A DNA stretch of 64,000 nucleotides from Persicaria tinctoria. Lineage: Eukaryota > Streptophyta > Magnoliopsida > Caryophyllales > Polygonaceae. Both the position numbers and the translations under genes were made by a program. This document shows, in pieces, positions 24,403 through 37,100 of the stretch (within the stretch, counting starts at the first letter, position 1; every line of letters starts with the position of its first letter). The DNA lies in the NCBI GenBank assembly GCA_037127255.1, contig JBANSL010000008.1, positions 10,671,396 through 10,735,395 of the forward strand, written 5' to 3'. Below the pieces are notes generated by a model, which saw nothing but the letters and a program-made list of their open reading frames with translations, was not told where the DNA came from and ran no database searches.

Positions 24403-24573
24403 GGGGTATAATTAAATTTCCACACACTTTAACATTTAATTAACAAAAATTGTGTGATGGGTGTGACTTTGCAAGGAAAACAGTTTTAAAGGGTGGTTTT
24501 CTGCAATTTTCGTTTTAAGGGGTGGTTTCACGCAAAACCGCCTATTTAAAGGGTGGTTTTCTGCAATTTGGCC
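23666..24573. mobile_element. Mutator-like foldback element, copy 2
   Basis: 908 bp, same termini and arm motifs as 5275-6156, with a 9-bp duplication TTTAAAATA at 23657-23665 and 24574-24582. The right arm contains an expanded (AAT)n tract (24365-24405) that copy 1 has only in short form. Confidence 0.9.
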
Positions 24574-24973
24574 TTTAAAATAACAACATGGCCCAAACTT
24601 CTTAACGAAGGACCGAGCGAAAAAAGAGAAATAAACAGTAGTATGACTGTATGAGTTGAATAATTTAAATTATTTAATATTTGATGGGCCCCACTTGTCT
24701 TCTATTGGCTCGCACAACAGCGGCACATGCGATATGTTGTGGAGGAGCAGGAGCGGGAACCACCGCCTTCGTCGGTGTATTTAAAATTCAAACTTTAAAA
24801 CCGTACTGAAACTTTACCTTTTCTCTCTGATTTTCAACCAATGATAAAATTACAGCTGTCACAGTGCAACTGGCGTTGTACCTTAAACCATGGTTAATTC
24901 TCTAGATCCAAAACTAACCATGGTTAATTCGTCTTTTCTTCATTTGCCGTTCAATTGAAGGTTCCGCTTTTCC

Positions 24974-24982
24974 TATATAAAA
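24974..24982 (+). promoter_or_regulatory. TATA box of the alpha-tubulin gene
   Basis: TATATAAAA lies 124 bp upstream of the start codon, giving a predicted leader of about 100 nt. The preceding 400 bp hold no other gene. Confidence 0.6.
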
Positions 24983-25105
24983 ACCTCGCAGAGAGCAATT
25001 TATCCGCATACATTACTTGGTTTTCGTAGAGAGGAGCGTCTTGATAAACACTCCTTTCCGTTTCGAAATCTCCTCTTCCCTTTCCTTGATTTCGCATTTG
25101 CCAGA

Positions 25106-27302
<2,197 letters not shown>

Positions 27303-28199
27303 TGATGAATTTGCCTTTCCCTTGATGTTTCTTCTTCCTGAAGAAGTACTGATTTCACTGCTTTATTTGAGTGTTTGGTATGTGTGGCTTGAACCATAAT
27401 ATCTGTTTTTAAATGTCTGCTTTGCGTTGAAGGAACATGTTTTCTCACTTTTGTGGCATTAATGAAACCTGTTGTTGTTGGTTCTTTACTTCTTCTTTGT
27501 GATCCTTTTCTTTTTCATAGTTTTATTGTCTTTGTCGGTGGGCCTTTGCCTTGTCAATTTTCAGCATGGGCTTGAAGCTGCCCATCAAACATGGGTTAAC
27601 ATGAGTCTGGGTTTTGGGTTGTAGCTAGAACTTCAAAATTTACCAGTTTTTTCTGTTCAAAAAGCCCCAGCCCTCATCGTCACATACTATATTTAATTAT
27701 TTTTTATCTTGTGTGCCATTATTTCTTAAATAGGTAAATAAAGAGCGGCTATTTCGGGGTTCGAAACGGGGACTTCTGCCATTATTTCACTTGAAAGTAA
27801 AATCCTCAAATGTAGTAAAAGGGTGCTCTGTTAAAGGTCATGTTTACTTTGTTTAGCATGGACGTTTGCTAGGAACTTGTAAACTACGGGTTGTTTATTT
27901 AGTGTATTAAGAGGTATGTTATCCGAAATAAATTGGAAATCATACCTTGTTTTCCCCACGGTTCCACTTGAAAATGTTAATTACTCGTATTATTTTTTCT
28001 GTATTCATTTGTGTTTGACTATTGTAAAGTAAAGACACTTGTATGTCCATTTTATTTTATGTCTTATCTTAAGATATGTTAACACTTGTACCTCTTAATA
28101 CACTAAAAATTGCAAAAATAAAAAGATGGAATCTAGCTATATGGAGTATAAAATAAGTCGGTTACTATCTATATGGTGAAAATCTCATCAAATGGCCCC
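27303..28199. other. Tubulin 3' region and intergenic
   Basis: The 3' UTR is followed by AT-rich sequence. A reverse-strand fragment of SINE family C is at 27732-27775. No gene is seen. Confidence 0.5.
27732..27775 (-). mobile_element. SINE family C, 3' fragment
   Basis: In reverse it reads a B-box (GTTTCGAACCCCG) and the tail GCCGCTCTTTATTTACC that ends the two complete copies at 51347-51458 and 57180-57277. Confidence 0.5.
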
Positions 28200-28375
28200 A
28201 GTTGGGGTGGCTCATTGATAGGGAGCAAGGGGGATGGCTCATTGGTAGGGAGCAAGGGGGAAGTCAGGGAGTCTCGGGTTCGATCCCTACCTCCGCCTTT
28301 TTTCTTGGATGAAATCCAAGGTTTGCCGGCGCAAGTCGGTTTACCAGAAAAATCCAAGTGGGTTCCTCGTCATCA
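28200..28375 (+). mobile_element. SINE family B copy with internal duplication
   Basis: The head unit TGGCTCATTGATAGGGAGC is repeated in tandem (about 28209 and 28236). It is followed by the B-box GGGTTCGATCCC and the shortened 3' body ending GTGGGTTCCTCGTCAT. The tail motif is itself duplicated at about 28388. Confidence 0.65.
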
Positions 28376-28463
28376 AAAATAAAAATCTGTGGGTTCCTCG
28401 TCATAAAAAATAAAAATCTCATCAAATACTGACTATTGAAATATTTTTACTGCTACAACTTTT

Positions 28464-29372
28464 TTTTTTTTACAATAGGCAAGAAGCAGATCGACAAAAG
28501 CGATCTTGAAGCCATCAACAGAAGGCTTGAAAGACCCTACGCAGAGGGTCGCCAGTAAAAAAAATAATCTAAGGTTATAATCTAAGGTTATAATTACATA
28601 AATCTAAATCTAAAGCATTTAGAAAATAAGAAACTTATTAAGAGGAATAACTTGGCTTGGATAATATGGCTTAGAAGGCTTGCATGCAAGCTAATACATA
28701 AAGAGGCTTAGAAGGCTTGGATAAAGTGGCTTAGGAGGCTTGCATGCGGTTCTGGGACCGAAGACGGGCTAGCGCTAGCAGCTTCTTGCAGATTAGATAT
28801 GACGGAAGAAGGTAAATGGTGGTGGGATCGACAGTGGTAAACGAAGGCGGTGATTGATTGGGAAGTAGATTTTTGAGGGAGAGGTGGAATTTGATGGATC
28901 TGGAGGGGTTAAAATTGGGTTGAAGTTTTGGATTTCCATTAAACTGGAAAGGTTGGGGTTAAAATTGGGTAAGAGGGATTGGAGGAGAGATCGACAATCC
29001 AGACTGAAGAGTTGGGGAGAAGAGAAAAATGGAGCCATCAATGGGATCTGGCGACATCGGCGGCCATACGGTGGAGGAGGAGAAGTACGGCGACCTTAGG
29101 TCTAACACCTGGCTGAGTATAAGTTGCTTGGAGCCGACGACCAGCAAGACACCAGCAGGTGGAGTAATCAGAGAGGAGGGAGATGGCAGAGAAATAGGCA
29201 GAGCCGACCGACAAGAGCCTGAGGGAGGGCCTCCCCGAAGACACACGAAGCCAGCATCGTCGTACCCGGAGAGAGATGGCTAGACCGGGGACCTCCACGG
29301 GGGTAATGGTCTAGGCCGCCATGGAGCCCGCTAGGGCAGGACGACGGAGGAGGTCCGATAGCGGCGACGACG
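28464..29372 (-). mobile_element. ORF-less non-LTR retroposon with triple-hairpin 3' end
   Basis: The 909-bp insert is flanked by a 9-bp duplication ACAACTTTT (28455-28463 and 29373-29381). Read on the minus strand it begins GC-rich and ends in three hairpins and a poly(A) seen as poly(T) at 28460-28470. The 5' half carries low-complexity open frames on both strands but no retroelement protein. The layout is that of the 18530-20066 element, with unrelated sequence. Confidence 0.7.
28489..28550 (-). promoter_or_regulatory. Triple hairpin before poly(A)
   Basis: On the plus strand: GATCG-(7)-CGATC at 28489-28505, AAGCC-(10)-GGCTT at 28509-28528, and GACCCT-(6)-AGGGTC at 28533-28550. The spacers are 3 and 4 nt. 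Confidence 0.7.
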
Positions 29373-29544
29373 ACAACTTTTGAAATTGTGGGAAGCCCCC
29401 ATAAACACAGCTGTCACGGTTGTAAAAATCATAGATATGACCGTGTCTTTGATAATATTTTAATCGTGAAAATATCAATGGGTTGAAAATATCAATGGGT
29501 CGAAAAAATCTCACTATTGAAATATTTTTACTGCCACAATTTCA

Positions 29545-29680
29545 GAAGGTTCGTCTTGCTCCTTATCAGTGGGTCGAGCCGGTCGGCACAAGCCGGTTTA
29601 CCTGGTACGTGGCTCTTGTCGGCTGGGTCACGTGCCCGGGATTTGCCACTAAAGGTGGGTTCCTCGTCATCAAAAAAAAA
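29545..29680 (+). mobile_element. SINE family B, 5'-truncated
   Basis: It starts within the body (GTTCGTCTTGCTCC), keeps ACCTGGTACGTGGCTCTTG and ends GTGGGTTCCTCGTCATC plus a short A tract. It lies between the two copies of the MITE-like unit. Confidence 0.65.
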
Positions 29681-29696
29681 AATCTCATCAAATATG

Positions 29697-29860
29697 AAAT
29701 ATTTTTACTGCCACAACTTCTGAAATTGTGGGAAGCCCCCCACCCCCACCCACCCACACCCATCCAAACACAGTTTTATAAATTGTGAAAAATTGTCACG
29801 GTTGTAAAAATCGTAGATATGACCGTGTCTTTGATAATATTTTAACCGTGAAAATATCAA
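29697..29860. mobile_element. MITE-like unit, copy 2
   Basis: It shares AAATTGTGGGAAGCCCCC, TGTCACGGTTGTAAAAATC and GACCGTGTCTTTGATAATAT with copy 1 (29380-29475). It has an extra (CCCAC)n tract near 29740. Confidence 0.5.
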
Positions 29861-30694
29861 TTCATAACATGAACTGTATATACACTTTTGCCAAAAGTGC
29901 AAGCTTTCCATCAAGTAAGGGCATTTTCTAATAAAAGTTTAAAATCTCTCTTAAAAATAGGAAATAATCCTTCATTTCATAAAGCTTTTAAACAAGGGGA
30001 GATTTGGCAGGCTTGAAAGATTTTATTTGTGCATTTTATGGTGAATGAATATGATGCCCCAACTCAAAGTAAGGAAAACTTTTGAACATACAAAACACTT
30101 AGAAAATACATAATTTATCTCTTCCCATACAATTTGTTATGGGCATCATATCTTTCTTGATATACATAAAAGTTAGAATTAGAATCATAAAAAAAATGTC
30201 AACTATAGTAATGAATAAAAAATGCTATAAATGCATGATCATGTGGTGGATTGCACATATAATTGACTTACCAAAAATGACAAATGGAAGACAAAAACAC
30301 CTGAAAAAAATAAAACGTGTGGATACTATTTAAAGATATAGATTAGGAGGATTAAACGTCTAAACAGTGTAAGCATGATATGGATGCACCAGATGCTTAA
30401 TTACCATATGCATCTATGCATATATTCCACTTCTGCCAATCCCAATTCCATTCCCTTTGTTTCCCATATATATCTACATGATTCTCTTTTCTTCATCTGC
30501 AAATATATCCCACAATTAATGTGGCCTGTGGAAGAGGTCGGATGAGCGATCAGTAATTGGTTTCAGGAATAAAAATTTGTTCACCATTGTTTGACATTTT
30601 AGATTTATTTAATGTTTTATATATTGGTCAGGTTATACGCACGGCTAAATTTTCATCAAATGTATGACCATCCACTGATTTTTAGGGCCAGTAA
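29861..30694. other. Intergenic
   Basis: AT-rich, no gene or repeat boundary is recognised. Confidence 0.5.
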
Positions 30695-30801
30695 GCATTT
30701 TTGGTCCGAAAAAACTTGCCAACATGGGAAGCTAATGTCGACAAGTCATTTTGCCGACAATGGCTTCTCGTGTTAGCAAGTTTTTTTAGACCAAAAACAG
30801 T
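30695..30801. ncRNA. Long imperfect hairpin, miRNA-precursor-like or foldback MITE
   Basis: An arm of about 39 nt (30695-30733, containing TTTTTGGTCCGAAAAAACTT) pairs with 30763-30801 with only a few mismatches. The loop between them can pair further (GTCGACAA with TTGCCGAC). Size and shape fit a plant miRNA precursor or a short foldback MITE. No target duplication was identified. Confidence 0.35.
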
Positions 30802-32367
30802 ACATGTCGGCACCAGAAGCCGATGAATCCATCGTGTGTTTGGCGAAACAGAACTGTACAGATAGCAAGTTGGTTTATATTTTTACATATAATATTGGTT
30901 TTATTATCACTGGTACTTAATTAATTACTCCCTCAATCTCACCAACAATAATGTGGAAGCAATCTCTCAAATGAGAGGGGTTCCTTACACAGTTGCACGT
31001 GCATATTGAGCACTGATCCGATCAACTCCTGTTTCCAGTTAAATTACCATGATTTACCTCCTCACACAATTAACTTTGGACCGAAAATAAAGAGCGGCCA
31101 GGCCGAGAGATTTCACCGCCATCTTGGGCAAGATTTGTCATCCCCCCAAAAGTTGGAGTGGTCGGACTTTGTGTGGCAGCCCACACCGGAGCTTCTGTGC
31201 ACCCTCACAGTCTCACAATGGAATTATGCATAGTGAATAATAGTGGTGAGTGTGTCTGCCACTTCTAAATTACAATTATTTGTTCAATCATATCCACTAG
31301 GATTTACTGATGACTATATATATATTAGCAGTATAAATTCTAGCTCCTCGTGCAAAATTAATTACTCGTAATTCTTACATGTTAATGCATGGAAATGTAC
31401 TTAATTATCTATATACTGTCGGTGTCGAGTTTAGCAAGTGGTTGAAAGACGAGCATATAGCAAGAATGGTTGATAACCACCATCCCAAATTCCCAATATA
31501 TGCATAATTTAGGAGTCGTTTATCAACTCCTTGAATTGAAATCATTAATGAATTATTCAAATTTCTGTGTTTGACAAAAATAAAAGATTAAATCAAGTTG
31601 ATTCAATTCCAATCCCGTTGAAGTATTCATCTCAATTTTGAGTAATTCTATTCCAAAAAAAAAGTATGTAATCATTCATTTTAGATTTTGTAGTAAATAA
31701 TGTACAAGTAGCTAAATTAAAAAGAATTTGAGATAACTAATCGATCAAACAAATCAGGAAAACACCTTTCGTCATTGATATATATAGTTTAACTGCACAC
31801 CTTCGAACGGGTTGCCGCGGGCGAACTTGATTTAGCTTTTGGTTAGTGCAAGAACGTGAAGCTTTGAATTGTTTTTTGCTTAAAATTTCTAATGTCTTTA
31901 TTAGGAAATAATTCGTTAAATGAAAAACTTAACCGTTAACATCATTTTAAATGAGGTCATTAATACCTGAATCGTGAATAATGTCAAGTTTTGTGACAAA
32001 GCAACAAATGTGTGCAACCTTATCAGCTACTCTGTTATCATTATCATTATGTATGGGGTACGTGGGAAATTGAGAGAAGGTTATTTCTCTCCCTCTTGTT
32101 AAGCACCGTTGCCTTCGGGAGATCAATAGGCTTTCTTCGTAGCTTCGTCGCCACCGGTAAGTCCCTCGTTTCACTTCGTCTTAGAAGCCATGTTCTCAAG
32201 CTTCTGGTTTTCTTTCCATGTGACTCTATTGTTTGTTTTCTTTCTCAATAGGTGAAGACTGAAGAGGTATATTTTGTTTGTTGAATTCCCCTGATATGAA
32301 TGCACCGAGAAAGAGGACACTAGAAGAAACTCTTCTTTCTTTTCCTAACTCATGGTAAAATGTATCA
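30802..32367. other. Intergenic
   Basis: No gene is supported. Frames here are short or begin at non-ATG codons. Confidence 0.45.
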
Positions 32368-32712
32368 GACCATCCACATTGTGGTTTCTCAAGGATTTTT
32401 AAGATAAAAATAATAATTAAATAAAGAAAGGAGGGATAAATAGTTTAAGAAATGATGTTGATAGTTTCTTACCTAGCAACTCAACAACAAACTCAAGAAA
32501 CCCAAAAAGAGGTGATGGTGGAGAGTGAGAAGATGAGAGAGAGGAAAAAATAGTGGGGTTATTCAATTAATTTAATTGTTAAATTAAATAACTATAGTAG
32601 TAAAATGAGTTGCATGGATGTGAGTTGAAAATAGAGTAATTTTTTTAAGGATAGATAAAATGATAAAGGATAGTTAAGAAATCGTAGAAACCGAAATCAA
32701 TGCGGATGCTCC
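32368..32712. mobile_element. MITE-like element
   Basis: The left end GACCATCCACATTG and right end CAATGCGGATGCTCC are inverted copies, with a second inverted pair just inside (GGTTTCT and AGAAACC). The centre is AT-rich. The target duplication is unresolved. Confidence 0.5.
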
Positions 32713-33345
32713 AATGTTCCCATGTTCTTAAGCTTCAATGTTTTTAATTTACAAATTCAAAGTTTCTGATTTGTAGCTTCCAAATTCAGATGTAACTTTG
32801 TACTAATTATATAGATATTCTAATTTTCAGATATGTTAGGGCTTGGAGTCGGCCTTGGCGGTGTAGCTTGGCGGGGGAAGGCCATGGCGGGAATGGAACA
32901 GCACCTTGACGGTCTTGGCGGGTGCAAGACGGAGACTTGGCGGCCTTAGCAGGTGCAAATCGGGCTTGGTGCGGAAGAGTTTTGGAGGGCACGGGACGGG
33001 GGCTTAGCGGTCTTGACGGTTTTAAATTGAGATTATTTAGTTTTTATGCTTTCAAATTTCTCTATTATGAAGTCATGATATTTATTTGAATATATTTATA
33101 TGATTTTATATTTGATTTAGACAATTTTAAAAAGGGTCATGATGATTTTTTATTTGATATGATATAAACTTAAAATTAATGCATAGTTTATTACATAATA
33201 TATGTTTTATACATAGTGTATGGGATAAATATAGCAAAATAATAAAAAACCGTTTTATCCGCCAAGAACCGCTAATAAGGCTGCCAAACCGTCTTGACGC
33301 TTAGCGGTACCCTACCGCCAAGCATCCGCCAAGCGTTCTTTAGAA
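32713..33345. other. Dispersed repeat with GGCGG motifs
   Basis: Many CTTGGCGG/CCGCCAAG motifs face each other at about 32845-32960 and 33255-33345. The right end (CCGCCAAGCGTTCTTTAGAAC) matches 1665-1695. This is probably a decayed element. Confidence 0.4.
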
Positions 33346-33379
33346 CATTGTTTACATCATACCATTCGAGTTAGTTTGA

Positions 33380-33786
33380 GAGCAAGTCCGACAGCTTCTC
33401 TAAAATAGAGAAAATGAGAGATTTTAGAGAAAAAAATCATTTTTTCTCCCCAACAGTTTCTCTAAACTCATCTCTAAAATAGAGAAATGGATGGAGAGAG
33501 GGAAAAAATCTCTAAATTTAGAGAAAGGCTTAGAATCTGTAAAATTTAATGCGTTCACCCCTTTCAATGTCTACCTATTTATTCATTGGTTGTTGTCTAT
33601 TTATTTAATAAAGTTATTGAAATTTTATTTATTAAATTATGAATTTATGCATCTATTATAGTGTATAATAAATATAGCAATTTGTATAATAGAGAATCTG
33701 TTGGAATTGTGTTGTAAATTTTTTAGAGATTTTGTTATTTTATTCTTTATTTTAGAGATTTTTTAAAGGAATCGTTGGTGATGCTC
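33380..33786. mobile_element. MITE-like element with GAGCA ends
   Basis: The ends GAGCAAGTCCGACAG and GTTGGTGATGCTC are roughly inverted, and the interior repeats CTCTAAAATAGAGA. It abuts the ITPK promoter. Confidence 0.5.
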
Positions 33787-33872
33787 TAATAACGCAATCA
33801 AATGGCGCGTGATTGTCACTCCAAATTACTTCCCAATAAAAAAGCGTGCAGCAAAATCGAACCGTTCGCGTG

Positions 33873-33880
33873 TATAAAAA
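33873..33880 (+). promoter_or_regulatory. Candidate TATA box of the ITPK gene
   Basis: TATAAAAA lies about 310 bp upstream of the ATG at 34189, followed by a CT-rich leader. Confidence 0.5.
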
Positions 33881-34188
33881 GACTACACACCCTCCCACCT
33901 GTCTTCTTCCTCCCTCATAACGTACAGCGCCATTTATCGCCTCTTGCTATCTTCGTAAACGCTCTCTCTCCCTCTTTTCTCTCTTTTCTGTCACACTTAT
34001 TCCTTTAATCGTTCCTCTCGTGCTCAGGCTCGCTATTCATTGCTCAAGTGCGTTTTTCGAGATCTACGCATCTTTGTTTTTGCAATCGACATTGAAACTT
34101 TGACATTTTTGTTCTCAAATCAGGAGTTTCGGTGTCGGAATCTGGTTGATTTGAACGCTGTTTGAAATTTCCGGGCGAAATCGGGGTT

Positions 34189-37100
34189 ATGGTGGTGGAG
34201 GATAGAAGGATCATGACGTTGTTGGAGGAAAAGGAGGAGGAGGAGGAGACGGAAATTGTTGACAAGGATATGGTTTCGCCGGAAGCGTTTGCGATTATCA
34301 AAGACGTGTATTGGCGGTTAAGATATTGTGTACATATCTTTTGTAATTTGTTAATATTCTTTTCCCTTATTTATCTTTAGGCACTAGGGTTTCTCTTGAG
34401 AGTGTATATATTGTAATCTCTTTTCTTTTGATCAATGAGAAAATCAAGACGGCAATTGCCTCTCAACATGGTATCGGAGCAATAACCTAAAATTCCCACA
34501 AAACACAATTTTTTTTTTTCTTCTCTCTGCTTTTCAATCGATCATGTCGAGTAGCAGTGATGATGAGAATCCTACGGCGAATACGCCCAGGAAACCTTTG
34601 ACGTTGGATCCAACGTCCTACTATTACCTTCATCCCTCGGATAATCCGGGTATGAATATTGCGCCGGTGATCTTGAAAGGTACCAACTTCCAGGAATGGG
34701 AGAAGGGTCTGCGTAACTCGTTTCGGGCAAAACGCAAGCACAAATTTCTTGATGGTTCGATCCAGAAACCAGCCGATACTTCGGCCGATATTGAAGACTG
34801 GTGGAGTGTCAACTCCATGCTCGTCGGATGGATCTTGCAATCAATCGATCCGTCCCTCCGCTCATCGATCTCCTACAACGATACCGTCAAAGACCTATGG
34901 GATTCCCTCCGTCAACGGTTCTCGGTTGGGAATGCTCCTCGCATTCACCAACTACGAACAGAGATCGCGCGATCTGAATTGGGCGGCCAAACTGTCGACG
35001 CGTATTTCGCTCGTCTTCAACATTTATGGAACGAATTGAACACCTATGTCCCGCCGTTGTCCTGTGAATGCGGCGGTTGCACGTGTGAGCTGAATTCCAA
35101 ACTCCAGAAGAGGAGGGAGGAGGAATGTGTTCATCAATTTCTCATGGGTTTGGATGCAACTACCTATGGGACTATGCGTTCAACAGTTTTCGCAAAGGAC
35201 ACTCTTCCCGGCATTAATCGGGTCTATTCCCTGGCTGTTCAGGAGGAACAGTCCATGTCCTCAAATCTGGAGAAGCAAGCCAAGGCGGATGCAGTGGCTT
35301 TCGCAGCAACGCGACCCCCTCGTGGCGGTGGGCGCCCTCAGCCGAAGTCTGATATGGATCGATCGATCGATCGCTCCAAGCTTACTTGCACTCACTGTCA
35401 GAAACAAGGCCACAAGGTGAGTAGTTGTTTTCAACTGATTGGCTTTCCTGAGTGGTGGGGAGAGCTGCGACAGAACAAAGGATCAACCTCTTCTCAGTCT
35501 CGGGGCCGCAATGGCTCGTCTCCGAACCCTGCGCCAACAGCTCCGAGCCCTGGGAATCAACCCCACACTCGTTCTCCGGCAGTAGCCAATGCTGCTGGCT
35601 CAATTCAGGCGCCCGGGTCGGCACCTTCTTTCACTGATCAGGACCGTGCTGCTCTTCGTCCTGCGCTTACTGATGCTCAGTGGGCGTCCATGATGGAGAT
35701 GTTCAAGAATTTTCAGGCTTCTAACCCTTCACAGGATCATCTGATGGGTAAGGCCTCCGATCGATGGATTTTGGATACAGGAGCTTCGTATCATATGACG
35801 GGGCGCATTGATTTGCTCTATGATCTTCAACCCATCTCTCCTATTCAAATATTATTGCCAGACAGGACTCTTTCTCAGGCTGTGCAGGCCGGATCGGTTG
35901 CAATTGGGACTGATTTGATCATTCCTAATGTCTTATTTGTCCCTTCCTTTCATTGCAACCTTATTTCATTTCAAACTTTAATCTCCGAGCAACGTTTGCT
36001 TGTCACCTTAACTGATAAGTTGTGTGTGATTCAGGACCGGTTTACGAGGACGGTGACTGGAGCAGGTGAAGCTGGGGGGGGCGTCTACTGGCTGGTTGGT
36101 TCTTGTGCTCGATCAGCTGGGTTTGCTGGCTCTTTGTCGAAGTCTTCCGGTGATTCCGCACTTTGGCACAGGCGCTTGGGTCATCCGTCTTTTCAGTCTA
36201 TTTATGCACTTCCTGGTTTTTCGTTTGATAAATCCGTACCAAAAGACAATTGTGCTATTTGTTTAGAGGCAAAGCAAACTCGAGCATCTTTTCCTGTTAG
36301 TTTCAATAAAGCAGTTGAGTTTTTTGAATTGATTCATGTCGATGTTTGGGGCCCTTATCGGGTTCCATCTACTTCTGGTGCTCATTATTTCCTGACAGTG
36401 GTTGATGATCTCTCTCGGTCTGTTTGGGTTTATCTCATGATCTCTAAGACCGAGGTAGTTCAGCTTCTACAAGGTTTCTGTGCTCTCGTCCGCACTCAGT
36501 TTAACAAGGTTGTTAAGCGTGTCCGAGCGGACAACGGAACGGAGTTCATGCCTCTCCGTGATTATTTTGCTTCTTCGGGGATCATATTTGAGACATCTTG
36601 CATCTACACTCCGCAACAGAATGGGCGGGTTGAACGGAAGCATCGTCACCTTTTGAATGTGAAGCAACCTACAGTATCGAGATCGTCTGCCGAGGCTGAA
36701 TACAGAGCCATGGCGGCTGCGTGCTGCGAGCTTCTATGGCTTAGATCACTATTGCGCTCTCTTGGAGTTGTTCATACCTCTCCTATGCGCCTCTTCTGCG
36801 ATAGCCAGTCTGCCCTCCACCTTGCTGCAAATCCCGTTTTTCATGAACGAACTAAGCATATCGAGATCGACTGTCACTTCGTTCGGGATCTCCTCACTGC
36901 TGGCATTGTTGAAACCTCCCATGTCCGAACCAATGAGCAACTCGCCGATATTATGACAAAAGCATTGGGTCGACAACAATTCACTTATCTCCTTCGCAAG
37001 TTGGGCATTCGTGACTTACATGCTCCAACTTGAGGGGGAGTATTGGCGGTTAAGATATTGTGTACATATCTTTTGTAATTTGTTAATATTCTTTTCCCTT

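Larger units (their letters stand above)
28436..29475. mobile_element. MITE-like unit split by a retroposon, copy 1
   Basis: The left piece (28436-28463, ATTGAAATATTTTTACTGC) and right piece (29373-29475, AAATTGTGGGAAGCCCCC to CGTGAAAATATCAAT) together match the uninterrupted unit at 29697-29860. Ends are weakly inverted. The retroposon 28464-29372 lies between them. Confidence 0.55.

Noticed and set aside
24365..24405. (AAT)n tract as an independent repeat of interest
   Set aside because: It is an expansion of a short AAT run already present in the same place in the other foldback copy.
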